From: Tetranychus cinnabarinus
Lineage: Eukaryota > Arthropoda > Arachnida > Trombidiformes > Tetranychidae
NCBI GenBank assembly: GCA_022266195.1
Contig: WHVY01000002.1
Location: forward strand, 14,957,001-15,021,000
DNA length: 64,000 nt
Direction: 5' to 3'
In this document: piece by piece, positions 13,132 through 24,132 of the stretch
Numbering within the stretch: the stretch's first letter is position 1
How the letters are laid out: each line of letters opens with the position of its first letter
Made by a program: the position numbers and the translations under genes
Notes under the pieces: model-generated
What the model was told of the DNA's origin: nothing
The model's database searches: none
Seen by the model: only the letters and a program-made list of their open reading frames with translations

Positions 13132-15934
13132 CTGTTGAGTATCATTTTCAACCTTAAAATGAAAGGGCACCAGTTAGATAAGCTTTTTCAACACAAAACA
13201 AAAAGTCGGTGTAACCATTTTAAGGCCACAATTATCAACAAAACCACAATTTCTTGCAACTTTGACAAAAAACTTATACTAAAATGGCTGCAAAAATGGT
13301 TAGGAAAAGTTGAGAATCACAGTTCAAATGAAATGAACAGAGGTTAACAATTTTAAGCTAATGGATTCATGGCAAAATTGTGACTAAAAGGTTAAACAAA
13401 CAAAGCTGACAACAACATTTGGTTAAAAATGAAGTAACCGATCATTTACCTTCTCTCCTACAAATAATCATAAACTTTATCATTTTTCTGCTTCTTTTCT
13501 TGTCTTCTCTCTTATTCATATCCTGACCTCAACACTTGAATTTAGTCTACCGTAAATAAGATAATTGACTGATTGATTGTAATAGTACATAGAAAGAGGT
13601 AAGAGAGGTAAAAAAGGTGAATAAGTTAGAGAGGTGAGAGAAGAAATGATAATGATGAAGAAGAAGATTTGACTTGGAAAGACAAATAACTGTCACAACC
13701 GTGATCATAATTGTGTATGCCGGAGATGATTGGTTCAATAATTGAGATGAAATGATATAATGGAGCCATTGAGGGTGATGATGATGATCCTGATGATGGT
13801 GATGATTTGAACAAAAGAAGACAATAAATGACGTTATTCATATTTGCATTAATTTACTGTTAAAAGAAATGGAACACATGACTATAAAGATGAACATACA
13901 AAGGGAGGTTTAATGTTTCCAATATTTCAATTGTCACATTTTTTGTCTTTTTTCACTAATTATGATTTATTAATTGACACTAAGGTGACACAATCAAAGG
14001 TAATATAATCCCAAACATATTGAATAATAATGAAAACCTGATGAAACAGACGCACATTACAATGAGTTGATTATCAAAGTTGATTCAACAATAGATTTCA
14101 AATGAAACCAAATTACCGGCTCAGTGGATTTAACTGTAGATTAACATTTGCATGTTGAGTGTGTGTGAAAAACACCATAAAAATGATTGCGCCAATTGAT
14201 CAAAACCAAGCAAATAAATTATCTGTTGAAGTTAACTTTATGGTAAATGAACGATAATCAATCGTCTTCACAAACAATAAAAACAGTGAAAAAGATTTGC
14301 AATGAAAAACTTCTCTCTTCTCTCGAAGGAAACTTTGAAGTAATAAACCTAGATGGAGTTGTTAGCCAATATTCATTTTTATGTAACAATGGTTTTTATT
14401 GTTAAAATTGTTCAACTTTGACCACTGCTTGTGACATTATTAAGACTGTAATTAATGATTAATGTTGGATAGCTGGCAATTATGTGATATCATGATATTG
14501 AAATGAAGAGATACGAATGTTCCAAGTGATCAAAATTTGATTTTAATCTATTATGCTTCAATGGTCAAATGGACTGACAATCTTTTGACAATCTTGTGAG
14601 ATGATATTATGATTGGGACTATTTTTAATCAGATGATTACAGACTAAATGAGTGAAAAAATGGACTTCATGATGATGGATTAACTAAAGGTTTGAGACAT
14701 CTGAATTGACACTTGAATTGTTGATCAAAGCCAACATTTAGTGACGTTAAGGTAAGTAAAATTGTATAATTGGCCAGAAATAATGAGTTATTGAAATATG
14801 TCTCAATCTTTACGTTGATGAGTTCACATTGAACGGATTATGATAGTATATAAACAGGTAAAAGTTGACCATGATGATGATTAAGATGAGATGAGGAAGG
14901 AGGAGTGAGCAAGCTAAATTGATGCAAATGTATGCCATTTTTTGCGGTTCACTAATTCATTTTATAACAGAAAATGCAGTTTTTTTTCTTGATACATTTT
15001 GTTTTACTGTTTTAGACGTGATTACGGAAAAAAATATTGAGGTAAACCGTTGAGAAACAATAATAAGTTGGATGATTACGGTTATTACCTATTCTTATCA
15101 TTGGAATAATAATAGTATCTTTTTTGAAGATGCAGTAATGATGATCATGATTCATGTTTATCAACAAGAAGAGGAAACATGTTGGTCTTTAATTGAAACG
15201 CAAAGTGATAATACTTTATGCTGTAATGCTGAAAATGAAACTATTAACATGTTAATTTGCTCCTAATAATATGAAACATGATTTAGAGGGAAAACTCAAT
15301 TGGTTCAATGTATTCAAATATTACTGGACACAAAAAAAGGGTAAATCAAGAAAAGATCACAAGTAAGACAATAGTATAAGAATGTAAATCAAAACTTACC
15401 TTAGTTATTGTGATTCTTCAATCGTGGTTTAACTATCACATCCAGTTGATCACTTTGGAGCTTAATTAAACTGTATTGAGTTAGTTGTGGAAAATGAAAG
15501 TATAAGTTGATTTTAAGGTTCACATGGAATGAGTTTGACACAAAAGTGATTGTAAACATTCATGTTTATTGACGAAATTTGATAGCTTATAATCAATTCT
15601 ATTTTTTCTAGTAAATATCAATCTGTGGCACAGAGTTACAATATGAAAATTGAGAGGAGAAAATGAATTTCTTCAATAAATGGTGGGAGGATTTCACTGA
15701 TTGGGAAGCTTAGTTAATTTGTCTTTGACATCTAGAATATAAAATTATTGCAGACTTTGAAAAGTGTTACAATTTAGAGTTAAATGTCAACACATTGACG
15801 GCCAAATGTGGTTAAACAGTGATTTTTATTGCGCTTGATCTGGTTTGAGTTGATTCACATCAGAGGCTGATGATAATTAATAAATGGCCTTTCCTTGAAA
15901 TTGGTTTTTATATTAATTTTGAATTGTCCAAAAA
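13132..15934. other. Non-coding stretch upstream of the unrecognised gene
   Basis: No credible coding region. A good donor-like site on the minus strand (AAG then GTAAGTTTTG at about 15410-15396) follows non-coding sequence and could end a 5'UTR exon of the gene whose exons begin at 13131; this is inference. GAT/ATG-rich microsatellite sequence occurs at 13640-13810. Confidence 0.4.
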
Positions 15935-16231
15935 TCAAAAACCATCAGATACAAATATTGGTGCAACATTGGACGGAACAAAAAAATCTTTCGGATGACT
16001 TGAGTCTCTAATTGCAATTGGTTGTGGTTCTGGTTTATATTTGTCTCTTAATATTTTAATAAAAGGATCATCATAATCATCTCCCAATTCATCAAAATTG
16101 TAGTCGCCATTTGTAACAGGTTCACTTCCGCTCGTCGCCTCATTTTTGTTTTCAAGGATAGGTAAGGTGTTAACCAGATTAGACTCTAATTGGGTAAGAA
16201 GAAAAAGAAACAGCAAAGTTGAGTGAAACAT
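15935..16231 (-). CDS. Small acidic secreted protein, unknown family
   Basis: A single-exon 98-residue frame. Residues 1-18 form a hydrophobic, leucine/phenylalanine-rich signal peptide. The rest is short and hydrophilic, with an acidic cluster DELGDDYDD at residues 47-55, a proline-rich PEPQP at about 67-71 and a C-terminus SDGF. There are no cysteines and no dibasic cleavage pairs, so a classical neuropeptide precursor or a disulfide-rich peptide is unlikely. It sits between the unrecognised minus-strand gene and MARS2, with an AATATAAA-like polyadenylation region just beyond the stop (about 15905-15920). The signal peptide and clean stop support a real gene; the function is unknown. Confidence 0.5.
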   Translation of the reverse strand: MFHSTLLFLFLLTQLESNLVNTLPILENKNEATSGSEPVTNGDYNFDELGDDYDDPFIKILRDKYKPEPQPIAIRDSSHPKDFFVPSNVAPIFVSDGF

Positions 16232-16707
16232 AATTTAAGTTGCAGTTATTTACTCTGTTTATACGTGATCAGGATACTTTAGAGCTTCGAAATTTGTTTG
16301 AAACTGAATAAGAGAGAAGTCCCTTGTTAAGGCTAATCATAAGCTTAATCATATCATAATAAATATTAAATTGACTTGTTAAAATTGTCTTGAATCTTAA
16401 ATAAATGAAATCCTCATTGTTACTTGAACAATATCTTGCGGGGATAAGATTAAATACTTTTTTGCTACAATTAAGGTAACAAGTTTATATAAACGACAAA
16501 AGTAATTTATAACAATTAAATTTAATAATTGATATGCCTACTTATTTTATACATTATAAAATGTTAACTTTTACAATAAAGTTGAAAGCTCTTACCACTT
16601 GACCACTTGAAAAAATCACAATTAATGCAAATAGTTTAATTGCATAGCTGTAAGCGCAATATGAAAGTTATGAAAACTTCTGGGCTAATTTCAATTATGA
16701 AATGGTC
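16232..16707. other. Intergenic region between the secreted-protein gene and MARS2
   Basis: AT-rich. It contains the MARS2 3'UTR; an ATTAAA-type polyadenylation signal in minus orientation lies at 16635-16640. Nothing else is recognisable. Confidence 0.5.
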
Positions 16708-18623
16708 TCATCTGATTCTTGGGAATAAAACAGAATCTACTTTATCACATAGACTGCGTTCTGTAGATGAATTGCTAGTGCGTAAGCAGGGAATAGCATC
16801 AGACCAGTATCTTTGATTAATTGGCACTGCTAATCTGTCTAAAAGTTTTGTTGCCATTTTGGGTATCACAGGCTGCATTAGAATACCACATATCCTGAGA
16901 GTTTCAAAAGTGATATATAAAACTCCATGAAGGTATTCTTCAAGGGCTGGATTTTTTACAAGTTCCCATGGCTTTGTATCATTTACTAGTTTGTTTGCTA
17001 ATCGAAGAGAGGCCAAAACTTGGTCAATTCCATCATGAAATTGAGCTTCACTAAATAGCTTATCTACTTTCAGTCCAAGTGGAAATAAACTTTCTATTAA
17101 TTCATCCGCTGGAATTTGAGCCATTACTTGAGTGCTTGGAGCAGCTGGATAGATTTGCTTAAGATTAATTTTAGGCGCACAACATCGACTCAAGAGATTG
17201 CCAAGCGTATCAGAAAGATCCAGATTGAGAAAATAGCGCATTTGAGACTCACTAAAGTCTAAAAGAAAGAACCGATAGAGATTAATAAATCGTTAGATCC
17301 ATAGATAAGGCTAGATTCAACTTACTTCCGTCATCGTGAGGGACTGCTTGTCTCAGGAGAAAATATCTAATAGCTTCTGGTGAATAGGTTTGAAGAAGAT
17401 CAAATGGATTCACTATATTTTGACGACTTTTTGACATCTTGACACCATCGACAGTCCAATGAGAATGGCATATTATTTGTTTAGGCACTTCCAAATCAGC
17501 AGCCAGCAAAAAAGCAGGCCAATAGATAGCGTGAAACTTGATGATATCTTTACCAATGACATGGCAATCAGGTGGCCAGAATTTAGAGAGGTTAGGATAA
17601 CCCGCAACAGTCAGGTAGTTGACTAAAGCATCTAACCAAACGTAAATCTTAAGAATAAAATTTATCAAGTTAGTATAAATGCGGCATAATTTAGGAATAT
17701 TGTAACAGATGATATTCTTACTCGATGAGATGAATCTGAAGGCAAAGGTATTCCCCATGATAATCTTGAAGCTGGCCTTGACACAGAAATATCATGAAGT
17801 CCTTGGTCAATCAAACTTAATACTAGTTGATGAAAGACATCAGGTTTGATAGTAATTTTGCCGGATTTAAAAAGTTTTAAGAGAGGCTCTTGTAGCTCGC
17901 TCAGTCTGAACATATAATTTTCTTCTTCGACCCATTCCAGGACATGTCCAGATTCAATTGAGACTTTAACTAATTTATCATCTATGATCTTCTCCTCGAT
18001 TTGAGTAGATGGTAGAAATGTTTCGTCTGAAACTGAATACCATCCAGCATATTTAGACTTATAGATAAAATCTTTAGTACACAATTCAGTCCAAAAATTA
18101 CTGACAGCATTTATGTGACTAGCATCAGTTGTCCGTATAAAGTGTGTGTTTCCAATCTCAAATGCTGAACATAATGTTGAGAATCTTTTTGAAATATTGT
18201 CACAGAATTCTTGAGGATGAAAACCTTGGGATTTAGCTGCTCTTTGAATCTATTGAAAACAAGAACAATAATTATTAACCATGCAGTGTCGAAAGTCGTC
18301 AGATGAAGTACCTTGAGTCCATGCTCATCAGTTCCAGTTGAGAAAATGGTTTTATCAGTCCCTTTTAACTTGGCAATATGATGTAAAGCGTCGGCGACTA
18401 CCAGTGAATGAACATGTCCAATATGAGGATCTAATTCGGAAAATAAAAAGTTGAAATTATACAAATAAAGTGTTGATGTTAAATTGAAGCTCAACCCAAA
18501 CTTTGGAAGTATAGAGTATATTTTAACCAGAATCTTACCTGCATTAACGTAAAATATCGGTGTAGATATGAAATAATGGCTCACAGGATTAAACCTGGAT
18601 AAAAGTTGATTCACAATTCTCAT
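16708..18623 (-). CDS. MARS2: Mitochondrial methionyl-tRNA synthetase
   Basis: Charges tRNA-Met in the mitochondrion (class Ia synthetase). Five exons: 18623-18539, 18430-18312, 18249-17722, 17647-17326 and 17258-16708, joining to a 534-residue protein, the usual size for the bacterial-type/mitochondrial enzyme. All introns are GT-AG and 62-108 bp except intron 3 (74 bp) and intron 4 (67 bp), which are similar. Visible marks: STPIFYVNADPHIGH with the HIGH ATP site at residues 31-34 (codon 29 is split by intron 1), STGTDEHGLK, the conserved WDAL-like IYVWLDALVNYLT, IGKDIIKFHAIYWPAFL, and the KMSKS loop at residues 314-318 followed by RQN. HDDGNFSE spans the last junction. The C-terminal part is the helical anticodon-binding domain (NDTKPWEL). 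There is no extended C-terminal tRNA-binding domain, as expected for MARS2. Broken copies of exons 1-2 occur at 44.16-45.29 kb. Confidence 0.96.
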
Positions 18624-18867
18624 TTACAAATTTTTAATTCAAAACAACTAAGCGTGAATGAACCAGCTTACTGAGTGACTCAGATAGAGTCACGTGACCT
18701 TGTAACATATGTTTTGGTTGTAAGTTGACAACAGTAAACATTATTTTCTCGAACATTCTGTGAAACTGACGACTGGTCTCTACCTAATTCCTAACAATTA
18801 AAAGTAATTAAAACAATTTACTGATTTTTTTCATTTCTTTACTGACCAATTATTAATATTTAACACC
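18624..18867. promoter_or_regulatory. Shared divergent promoter of MARS2 and TXNL4A
   Basis: Only 244 bp separate the two start codons, which face away from each other, so both core promoters and 5'UTRs must lie here or overlap. No TATA box is obvious in the middle. A tandem CACGTGAC-like E-box element occurs near 18690. Divergent housekeeping promoters of this kind often give coupled expression; that is inference. Confidence 0.6.
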
Positions 18868-19505
18868 ATGTCCTTTATGTTACAGCATCTTCACAATGGC
18901 TGGGAAGTTGACCAAGCTATTTTATCCGAGGAAGATCGAGTTGTTGTTATACGATTTGGACATGATTGGGATCCTACCTGTATGAAGATGGACGAAACAC
19001 TCTATGGAATTGCTGCCAAGGTAATTATTAAACTTAAGCTATAGATTCGCTAACTATTGAGCTTGTAAATCTCCATCTTTATTTGTCTGGTCTGTAGCTC
19101 TTTTTATTACAAACGATTTTCCATTTAGCTTGGTTTCCTTTTGTACTGTACAAATTTATTATTCCTCGCTTGTATTAATACGTAAAATGAATTTTTAATA
19201 CTTATTCTATGGTTTCTTTTCATTTTTAGGTTAAAAACTTTGCCGTTATTTATCTAGTTGATATTACAGAGGTTCCTGACTTCAATAAAATGTATGAACT
19301 GTATGACCCGTGTACAGTCATGTTTTTCTTCCGTAATAAGCACATCATGATCGATCTGGGAACTGGTAATAATAACAAGATCAACTGGGCTCTTGATAAT
19401 AAACAAGAGATGATAGATATCATTGAAACTGTTTACAGAGGTGCCAGAAAAGGTCGTGGTTTGGTGATATCACCCAAAGATTATTCAACGAAATATCGAT
19501 ATTGA
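18868..19505 (+). CDS. TXNL4A: U5 snRNP 15-kDa protein Dim1 / TXNL4A
   Basis: Essential spliceosome component of the U4/U6.U5 tri-snRNP with a thioredoxin fold lacking the redox CxxC. Two exons, 18868-19020 and 19230-19505, split by a 209-bp intron in phase 0, giving exactly 142 residues, the size of the family. The sequence is extremely conserved: MSFMLQHLHNGWEVDQAI at the start, VVIRFGHDWDPTCMKMDE in the first half, YLVDITEVPDFNKMYELYDP and HIMIDLGTGNNNKINW in the second, ending at PKDYSTKYRY. A polyadenylation signal AATAAA lies at 19745-19750. The 3'UTR from about 19650 onward is duplicated, inverted, at 41230-41443. Confidence 0.98.
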
Positions 19506-20776
19506 AAAATTTATACTCTTCATCATTTCACCACTACTCAAATCGCTTGTGACTTTGAAGTTCTTATTGTTATCCATACAATTATTCGACATGAGCCGGA
19601 CATTTTTAAACTGACATAGCAATTTTGTTGGATGAGTTGATTCCATTGTTCAGTTCAAGTTCTTCTACAAATCTTTTGGCGGATAATTTTGCTTTTAGAA
19701 TGGTCTAAACTGAATAATTCTGTATTTATTTAATGTATTACATTAATAAATGCATAACCACTGTAACAAATGAAGCTATTCCTTATTTTTGGTATGAATG
19801 TGTTTTGCTTCTCTCCAACCACAAACTTTTGGTTCATTTTGTTGAATGCCCATGGAAGCAAAAATGAATTCGAGCAGATTTATCGTTTTTACCATAAAAT
19901 TTCACATACTTATTAATAGTATCTTACTTTAATTGTGTATCATTCTTGCATTCATGCTAGAAAATATTTACTTTAATGATAAGTTACTAATTTAAGGCTC
20001 GTTCTATTGAGAGGTTTTGATTAATTTTTGATAATCTGAAAAATTTCAGCTTACGAGAAATAAAGAAAAATTACAAATGCCCACACTTTTTCCCCGCAAT
20101 TCAATGTGTATGAAATTGTTAAGTGGATAATTTCAACCATAATGACGATAAATGATCTAACAAGTGTAAGTGTGTATCTAATCGTGCCACCTAATAAAGG
20201 GCAAACATAATTGAATTTTTATTTCGAAACACGTTTGATTTTAAGATAGACCTTTAACAGCTTGGAATCAATAGATTTCAATAGCTTTCAGAATAATTGC
20301 AAGTCTCTGTTTCTTATCATACCATTTGAACATCAAAACATTAAAATTTCAACATTTACCAAAGAAACCTAAGAATACCAGTCTTAATAGTTTTTGCTAT
20401 AAAATGCATTTCTATTTCTATTTGATTTGCATTTTATAAATATTAAATTTTCAATAAGAGATTCTGAATCGATAAAATTATTAATTTCTTTATTCCATCA
20501 GAATTCACGTTTCAAATATTGAAAAACAGTTATTCAAATGAAATTAATCTTTTTTGTCTCCCGATCTGAACTTTACACTAATGGAATGACATTTACTTCT
20601 CATATTAAATTCCTGCAAATATGTTGAGCATTTTTTTCCTGACCAAAAAGATCATCGTACAAATGCGTCCAAAGATGTGATACGGTCAAACATCACAAAA
20701 TTTTTCAAGTAATCAACATATAAATTATTTCTCATCATGTAAACTTGAGTTTATCGAATCGAAATAGATTTATGCT
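19506..20776. other. TXNL4A 3'UTR and 5' flank of receptor copy 1
   Basis: The first part is the TXNL4A 3'UTR. From 19650 onward the sequence reappears, inverted, up to 41443, and from about 20100 also inverted at 25500-26130. Positions 19905-20000 share an 80-bp stretch with the 1.8-kb peptide-gene repeat units (TTTACTTTAATG-type sequence). No other gene is visible. Confidence 0.6.
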
Positions 20777-22081
20777 ATGCATTCAAATTTTCAGTTCAAA
20801 ATTGGTTACCTCGATCGGACTCCATCTACAAATTATGATCCTATTAGGAAAAAATTTACTGGTCAACTTTCTCAGTTCTTCACCAAACAAATGGAACGCT
20901 ACAGTTCCATTAATTACACTGTTGTGTTTCGCAAACCAATAGATTATGGAGAATGTAATTCCGGCAATTGTACTGGCCTTATTGGACTAGTTCAGCGAGG
21001 TGAAGCTGATTTCTGTGATAGATTATATTCATTCGCAACAATTCCTGATTCATGTGATCTTTCTTGTACCATTTTCACAGCTTTACCCGAAATTGGAATA
21101 GTTCGTGAAGATGTCTTCACATCACTTTCGATATTCCCTTTAGATGTAATTTTATCCTTGGCTTTCCTTTTTCTATTTCTTTCATCAATCCCTTTCATTT
21201 TGTGGTACTTCAATCCGAAATTGTTCAACATTAAAACCACATCTCCATGGATAATCTGGCCTTTGATTTGTGCAATTTTACGACAAGCAGCACGTCTCAA
21301 AACTCTTTTTAGTCGTTCATATTTTTCGTTCATTTGGATTTCCATCACGTTAACAATATTTTTTATAACATCGCTTTATTCTAGTTCCTTCACTACAGAT
21401 CTTTCATCTGAAGCAGCCATAAAAACGATTGATTCACTTGAAGAGGTTGCCGATTGCGGTAGGATTCCAGTGTGGATGGAAGAGTCATTATGTAGAACCA
21501 TGGTGTATAGCGGTTCTCCTCGAGCTCAGCAAGAGATTTTCAGACGAGGACTGTACAGACCGACGGGACCGCTCATGAATGAATTCATTACAAAGAAAGA
21601 AGCACAAAGTTTTGTTTTTATTGTTACTCCAGATCAGACTTTTACCGTTCGAATGGGTTATTGTGTATACAACCACGGGGCAAAATGGCATCGATCAAAA
21701 AATTCATTTCCCGTTCATCTGTTATTTACTGTATTGAATTCCAAGCTCCCTCCTCATGCCACCAAATTTCTCAATATATTTCGCGAGAAACAATTCCAAA
21801 GTGGCATCGATTTTTATATCGCAAAGAAATGGCAATTGTACCTTGAAAAGCGCCTAGACCCTAAACAAATAAAAGGCTGTTACCATAAAACTTCCATCAG
21901 TCCCAATCCTGTTTTGGCTCGCTTCAATCAACTAGATATACAAAATTACAAGCTATTTTTTAAGTACATGTTATGCATGATTCCAATTTGCATTCTCAGC
22001 TTGATTTGTGAATATTTGTATGCCGAGATGAACTCAGTAAGACCCAGTATTGACATAAAGAAAGAGATTGTAGTTAATTAA
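20777..22081 (+). CDS. Ionotropic-receptor-like gene, copy 1
   Basis: 434-residue protein with ionotropic glutamate receptor architecture. The S1 ligand-binding half begins at once (FKIGYLDRTPSTNYDPIRKK), continues through GLIGLVQRGEADF, then TM1 (about residues 121-146, FPLDVILSLAFLF), a re-entrant pore segment around PLICAILRQAA, and the M3 helix ending SLYSSSFTTDLS, which stands where the family has SYTANLAA. The S2 half and a last TM (FFKYMLCMIPICILSLICEYLY) follow. No signal peptide or N-terminal domain is visible. The upstream bases TTTTCAG at 20797-20803 could be a splice acceptor, so the true N-terminus may lie in an unseen exon. Compared with copies 2 and 3 it lacks about ten S1 residues (TTGLKPGTVL region, replaced by one Cys) and has a different C-terminal tail (DIKKEIVVN). 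The reading frame is otherwise intact. Confidence 0.8.
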   Translation: MHSNFQFKIGYLDRTPSTNYDPIRKKFTGQLSQFFTKQMERYSSINYTVVFRKPIDYGECNSGNCTGLIGLVQRGEADFCDRLYSFATIPDSCDLSCTIFTALPEIGIVREDVFTSLSIFPLDVILSLAFLFLFLSSIPFILWYFNPKLFNIKTTSPWIIWPLICAILRQAARLKTLFSRSYFSFIWISITLTIFFITSLYSSSFTTDLSSEAAIKTIDSLEEVADCGRIPVWMEESLCRTMVYSGSPRAQQEIFRRGLYRPTGPLMNEFITKKEAQSFVFIVTPDQTFTVRMGYCVYNHGAKWHRSKNSFPVHLLFTVLNSKLPPHATKFLNIFREKQFQSGIDFYIAKKWQLYLEKRLDPKQIKGCYHKTSISPNPVLARFNQLDIQNYKLFFKYMLCMIPICILSLICEYLYAEMNSVRPSIDIKKEIVVN

Positions 22082-22263
22082 AGATAATCTCGATGGATAA
22101 CCATATTTAATTTAATCATAATTTCAGATAGCAGCTTTTATTCGAACATTAATATCTCTTCATCTGTTTCCTTTACATTCTAAATCACTGGGGTTGGACT
22201 TTTATTAACTTTTATGCATATTGAAGAAAGCATATCACGCTTTCACTTCGCGTTAAAAATATC

Positions 22264-23505
22264 TTAGGCGGCCAATTCCAAGCCCATACCAAGCTTATGA
22301 CCTCCAGAATTAAAATTTTTACCATCAATGGAAGCACAAAGTGTCAGTAAAATACCAGGTCGAAGGCGTTGAGTAAGCCCAAGACCAACAATACCACTAT
22401 TGTTTACTTTAGCTTTCAATGAGGTATCACTGTCAAGTTTGTAAATGCAGCCAAGACCGAATTGGGTGGAATTTTTATCAGAAGACCAGGCTAGGGAAAT
22501 ACCACTTTCCAATTTATCATTAACACGTTGGTAAACTGTACTAGAGGCTTCCTTTAAATCGGCCCTTTAGAGAGAAAAATAATTAGAAAATTTATATGAT
22601 ATGCATTTAAAACAAAGTAGATAAACTTACAGATTAGCAGTCAAGTTGAACTCGGGTGTTTGATATCCAACGGCAATGTTGTTTCGTTTGATTGCATTTT
22701 TAGATGGGTCAAAAGAAAGCTGGGCACCTCCCAACCATGATTGGAATCTATAAGAAATTTGAGAAATTTAATTTCATCATGATTTTAACTTAGAGGTGAA
22801 AAACAGCTGGTCAATGTATAGAATAATTTGCAATATCTTGATACCAACCTAACAACTCCAGCTCCATGTACTATAAAACCACCGTGATCCAAATCAACAT
22901 CACCATTAAGATGTAATGCATCAGTTTTATATGAAGTTTTGATGACTCCTGACTTTTTACCAGACAATGGGGTGAATGATCCATTGAAACCAAGTTTAAG
23001 ACCCTTAGCAAATTGATCATCTACGGTAAGCTCGGTGGATAAAACATTATCAGTGGTCCATTTTTCCTTCATTGTTAGTCCATAATCTGGAAGAAAATGT
23101 TTGGTCTCCAAATTCGCAGCAATGTTGCCAGTTCCTGTGTTTGATGTTCCACTAACATTGAACTCGACTTTATTTTGAGTTTTAGTCTTGAAGTCAAGTT
23201 TAACAACACCAAGATCTGAATAAAATAAAGAAGCAAAACATGTGAGACAAAACAAAATATGTGACAAGTCACAAAATTTGGTGTGTGTTTGTTAAATTCC
23301 TGGGATGGAAGTGCAAAATTGATCAAAATCTCATCATAATTAATTCATAACTAATGCCAATCAAACGTTAATACTGTGCAAAGAATGTTTGAAGGTCAAA
23401 TTGGAGAATCAAAGGGAGAGATTTCATAAGAAACTACTTACGGTAATTTTTGTTGAACAAATCTTTGGCTTGTTTACCCAAATCAGCGAAACATGGAGTA
23501 GTCAT
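22264..23505 (-). CDS. VDAC: Voltage-dependent anion channel (mitochondrial porin)
   Basis: Beta-barrel channel of the mitochondrial outer membrane passing ATP, ADP and ions. Four coding exons: 23505-23442, 23215-22849, 22747-22631 and 22564-22264, with matched split codons, giving 282 residues, the standard VDAC length. Visible marks: the N-terminal helix FADLGKQAKDLFNKNY, KLDFKTKT, the middle strands ending HGAGVVRFQSWLGGAQLSFD, and the eukaryotic porin signature near the C-terminus (YKLDSDTSLKAKVNNSGIVG). A 5'UTR acceptor-like site lies near 23595. The polyadenylation signal (AATAAA on the minus strand) is at 22201-22206. The gene is tail-to-tail with receptor copy 1 (182 bp) and lies downstream of receptor copy 2, so inverted receptor copies flank it. 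Confidence 0.97.
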
Positions 23506-23677
23506 TGTGAGATAGGACAATTCAACAATCAACAATTGAAATAGAAAGAAAGGAGAAAGTGATTAGTAAATTAATCCGAACCGGTACCTGAAATAAAACG
23601 ATGATTTAAGATGATATTGAATGGAATCAGTTTTTAAAGAAACATGTATACACCTATACGCATGTTCTCTAGCTAAA

Positions 23678-24060
23678 GCGGTGAATTTGATTGCAATACA
23701 AAGTTTCTCAAATTAAATTCAATTTTAATTATAGTTGTGATCAACCTTGCAAACAAAGGCGCCGTCTACCCTTCCCCGCCTAGGTGTCTTACCGAAAGTA
23801 GGCGCTAGGCTTTATCCAGCTTACCTAGGAATCCATCAGGAAGGGAGCATGGGATTGTTCAGGGGGCTTAACCCTGAGTAGGCACTACTGTAGGTTGACT
23901 CAGGACTTTGACGCTAACGTCAAGATGCAGAGTAAAACATATAAAGGTTTGCAGTCTTAGCGCCAATGCTGACCATTAGACCAATATTAAATTAAAACCG
24001 AGAATCAGTCTCCATTTAACAAGAAATATTCAAACAACTTTACGATCGAATTTAGTTTTT
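23678..24060 (-). repeat. GC-richer dispersed repeat, probable tRNA-derived SINE
   Basis: A block markedly richer in G+C than its surroundings is repeated at 35447-35850. On the minus strand it starts with TGGTCTAATGGTCAGCA (23983-23967), close to the A box of tRNA-Gln, and about 60 bases further has GCGTCAAAGTCC (23914-23903), similar to a B box. That is the layout of a tRNA-derived SINE head. The remainder is unrelated sequence. Both copies lie next to receptor copies, so they may have spread by segmental duplication and not by retroposition. Confidence 0.4.
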
Positions 24061-24132
24061 TGTTTTATTTTGTGTTTTTAATTACTTTTGAATGCTCTGT
24101 GCATCTAGGGAATCCATCAAATAATTTGATTT

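Noticed and set aside
15072..15266. 64-residue plus-strand frame
   Set aside because: No domain, no flanking signals, and composition like the surrounding non-coding DNA.
20992..21348. Antisense frames in the three receptor genes (also at 24881-25267 and 39645-40031)
   Set aside because: Conserved only because the receptor copies are conserved; codon sense lies on the receptor strand.
23960..23985. True tRNA gene
   Set aside because: Only an A-box-like and a B-box-like element are present; no cloverleaf with paired acceptor stem can be drawn.
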